Assembly: GCA_002504495.1 (NCBI GenBank)
Contig: DATC01000116.1
Location: forward strand, 492 to 7,774
Reading direction: 5' to 3'
Length of the DNA stretch: 7,283 nt
DNA from: Methanomassiliicoccaceae archaeon UBA537
GTDB taxonomy: Archaea; Thermoplasmatota; Thermoplasmata; Methanomassiliicoccales; Methanomethylophilaceae
Made by a program: the position numbers and the translations under genes. Below, piece by piece: positions 6,364 through 7,283 of the stretch (within the stretch, counting starts at the first letter, position 1; each line of letters starts with the position of its first letter). The notes under the pieces were generated by a model. That model searched no databases and was not told where the DNA came from. It saw nothing but the letters and a program-made list of their open reading frames with translations.

Positions 6364-6765
6364 TCAAATCCTGGAGATGAACTCGTCGATCTCTTCGGGG
6401 AATCCGGCTTCGTTCATCTTCTCGGACTTGGTGTTGAAGAACACCGAATCGGAAATTCCGAGCTCTTCGGAGACCTTCGCCCTCTGAGCTTCTCCCTTCT
6501 CGCCGTTGTACATGCACTCGATGAACAGGAACTTCCTCTTTCCCTCGAGAGCGTCCTTGTTGTTCTGAATGAACTCCACGACGGGCTTGTAGGGCTTTCC
6601 GGCATGGATCCCGGTTCCGAAGATGATGGTATCGTATCCGGATATGTCGATTCTTGTGAGGTCCTTCAGATTGAAGATATCTGCACCGAGCCTCTTCGCG
6701 ATGTATTCCGCGGCGGCCTTGGTGTGCTTCGTAAGCTTAGTCGCATAGATAACAGCGATTCCCAT
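6364..6765 (-). CDS. Flavodoxin-domain protein
   Basis: This is a small flavodoxin-like protein of 133 residues that should bind FMN and carry electrons in the cytoplasm. The N-terminus IAVIYATKLTKHTKAAAEYIAKRL (3-26) is the first strand, the phosphate-binding loop (8-15, rich in Thr and Lys) and the first helix. YDTIIFGTGIHAGKPYK (44-60) is the second loop region, close to the flavodoxin branch that includes HemG-like protoporphyrinogen oxidases. FLFIECMYNGEK (79-90) is the strand and loop near the third flavin contact. The C-terminal helix (124-132) is shorter than in long-chain flavodoxins. The start at 6765 has GGGAG 8-9 nt upstream and a TATA-like box about 60 bp upstream. It is the first gene of a two-gene leftward operon with DUF1294. 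Its partner is unknown; a HemG-type role is possible but not shown. Confidence 0.88.
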   Translation of the reverse strand: MGIAVIYATKLTKHTKAAAEYIAKRLGADIFNLKDLTRIDISGYDTIIFGTGIHAGKPYKPVVEFIQNNKDALEGKRKFLFIECMYNGEKGEAQRAKVSEELGISDSVFFNTKSEKMNEAGFPEEIDEFISRI

Positions 6766-6799
6766 CCTGTCAACTCCCTGTTGTTGTCGGACATAGTCC

Positions 6800-6831
6800 G
6801 GCGATTCGCCACATGGCGCATCTGGATATAA
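6800..6831 (-). promoter_or_regulatory. Flavodoxin operon promoter: TATA box and start-site palindrome
   Basis: On the minus strand TTATAT (6831-6826), within CCTTATATCC, is a good archaeal TATA box. It predicts a start near 6802 and a leader of about 37 nt. GGCGA-T-TCGCC (6800-6810), an 11-nt palindrome, would lie at the start site, with CGGAC/GTCCG (6788-6792/6796-6800) just inside the leader. Either could be an operator. The box is better supported than the palindromes. Confidence 0.45.
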
Positions 6832-6997
6832 GGAATGTCATCGACCCTGTCAAGAGCCGATTCTTCGCTCATATTATCCCCCAGATGAACACACTTCTAG
6901 CATTAGATTGGAATGACAGCGGATCCATCTATCGAAATGCGTCTCTTCCGCTGGCATCCGATTCGTTTCCGTTAGTTCGCGCATTCCATAGGGCTCT

Positions 6998-7002
6998 TTG
7001 AT
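6998..7002 (+). mobile_element. Possible target motif at the left edge of a TnpB element
   Basis: TTGAT (within TTTGAT) sits just before the cluster of inverted repeats in front of tnpB. TTGAT is the target/TAM sequence known for ISDra2 of the IS200/IS605 group, in which the element starts directly 3' of it. If that rule holds here, the element begins at 7003. A 5-base motif is common by chance, and other elements of the group use other targets. Confidence 0.3.
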
Positions 7003-7007
7003 CCTCT

Positions 7008-7097
7008 CATCACGGCATTCCGTCAAGTCTCGATGAGCGAAGCGCCCCTCCGTCCGTGATGCTATGATAGCATCAGAAGATGCAACGACGGAATGCC
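7008..7097 (+). repeat. Nested inverted repeats, putative transposon left end
   Basis: Three exact inverted repeats overlap here. GGCATTCCGTC (7014-7024) pairs with GACGGAATGCC (7087-7097), 11 bp. TGATGCTAT-G-ATAGCATCA (7057-7075) has 9-bp arms around one base and lies inside it. CATCACGG (7008-7015) pairs with CCGTGATG (7054-7061), 8 bp, and excludes both others. IS200/IS605 elements carry subterminal hairpins that are recognised as single-stranded DNA, so this fits a left end. The mutually exclusive pairings suggest a switch or simply partly symmetric sequence. Confidence 0.5.
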
Positions 7098-7155
7098 TTC
7101 GGGACTGCTCCGTATCATGAGTACAAGTATCACTGAAGTTACAAAGATTACAATC

Positions 7156-7173
7156 AGCAGTTATTATACTGCT
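7156..7173 (+). promoter_or_regulatory. TATA-like box inside an inverted repeat upstream of tnpB
   Basis: AGCAGT (7156-7161) and ACTGCT (7168-7173) are perfect 6-bp inverted repeats on either side of TATTAT (7162-7167). The centre lies about 26 bp before ATG 7191, so a TATA box here would give a leaderless tnpB mRNA. A symmetric site over a TATA box could be an operator. Two TTACAA repeats (7139-7144, 7148-7153) lie just upstream. Confidence 0.4.
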
Positions 7174-7184
7174 TCCGCAATCGT

Positions 7185-7283
7185 ATGAGCATGGCGCAGG
7201 AGGTGACGACGGAGAATAGCGACGAGGCCCTGTATCTGACGTACAAGGCTAGGATATACCCGAACTCGGAGCAGAGGAGGGCG
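7185..7283 (+). CDS. tnpB: TnpB-like RNA-guided nuclease / transposon protein, N-terminal fragment
   Basis: The last 99 bases are open from ATG 7185 to the right edge and encode 33 residues ending YLTYKARIYPNSEQRRA. K-(A/F)-R-(I/L)-Y-P-(N/T)-x-x-Q is the hallmark start of TnpB proteins of IS200/IS605-type elements (also called OrfB or IS1341-type), RNA-guided DNA nucleases related to Cas12. Only the N-terminus is visible, so the RuvC-like catalytic residues and zinc finger cannot be judged. A lead of about 19 residues stands before the motif; starts at 7185, 7191 or GTG 7203 are possible, and a TATA-like box favours 7191. No tnpA is seen in the 180 bp upstream. The guide RNA would be expected at the far end of the gene, outside the window. 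Confidence 0.78.
   Translation, partial: MSMAQEVTTENSDEALYLTYKARIYPNSEQRRA

Noticed and set aside
6813..7001. Open frame of 62 codons between the flavodoxin gene and the tnpB region
   Set aside because: It has no ribosome binding site, overlaps the flavodoxin promoter, shows no recognisable motif and ends next to the putative transposon edge. Probably non-coding.
7198..7206. Perfect Shine-Dalgarno-like AGGAGGTGA inside the start of tnpB
   Set aside because: No ATG, GTG or TTG follows at a usable distance, so it cannot define the start; it simply encodes Gln-Glu-Val.
1..7283. CRISPR array, tRNA or rRNA genes
   Set aside because: No regularly spaced repeats, no complete cloverleaf with a CCA-proximal acceptor stem, and no rRNA-like segment were seen on reading both strands.

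Overview
The window looks like archaeal chromosome, most likely Thermoplasmatota and plausibly Methanomassiliicoccales. The evidence is an archaeal-type replication factor C large subunit with a C-terminal PCNA-binding motif, an archaeal TYW1/Taw1 wyosine-tRNA enzyme, A/T-rich TATA-like promoter elements, and short gene overlaps. All eight complete stop codons are TGA or TAA and none is TAG. That would suit a lineage that reads TAG as pyrrolysine, but eight genes are too few to prove it. The order-level placement is inference.

Layout. (1) Positions 2-1426 (+): 3' part of a sodium:solute symporter, closed by a hairpin at 1435-1459. (2) 1460-1695: a very A/T-rich block with TATA-like boxes, short palindromes and direct repeats, in front of a small winged-helix regulator (1717-2016). 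(3) 2017-2307: no gene, but three consecutive stem-loops (2021-2134), then a weak promoter and a leader hairpin (2256-2287). (4) 2308-6011 (+): a tightly packed four-gene cluster, probably one operon: an ABC ATPase of the ModF/PhrA type, a double zinc-ribbon membrane protein, the RFC large subunit and TYW1. Its junctions are a 4-nt overlap, a 1-nt overlap and a 1-nt gap. (5) 6012-6080: convergent intergenic DNA with a G+C-rich hairpin. (6) 6081-6765 (-): a two-gene operon transcribed leftward, a small flavodoxin followed by a DUF1294 membrane protein. (7) 6766-7283: the flavodoxin promoter, then what looks like the left end of a TnpB-encoding transposon. That end has a TTGAT motif, nested inverted repeats, a TATA-like box inside an inverted repeat, and the first 33 codons of tnpB.

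How the genes work together. RFC-L (PCNA clamp loading) and TYW1 (wyosine formation in tRNA-Phe) are housekeeping genes. Their co-transcription with an ABC ATPase that has no classical permease, and with a zinc-ribbon membrane protein, is the unusual part of the central cluster. The small HTH protein, the repeats in front of it and the structured RNA-like region behind it form a compact unit of unknown role. The right edge holds mobile DNA: a probable RNA-guided nuclease gene with no TnpA transposase gene within the visible 180 bp upstream.

No complete undescribed system can be demonstrated from this window alone. The best leads are the stem-loop tract at 2021-2134, the repeat-rich promoter block at 1497-1695, and the nested inverted repeats in front of tnpB.
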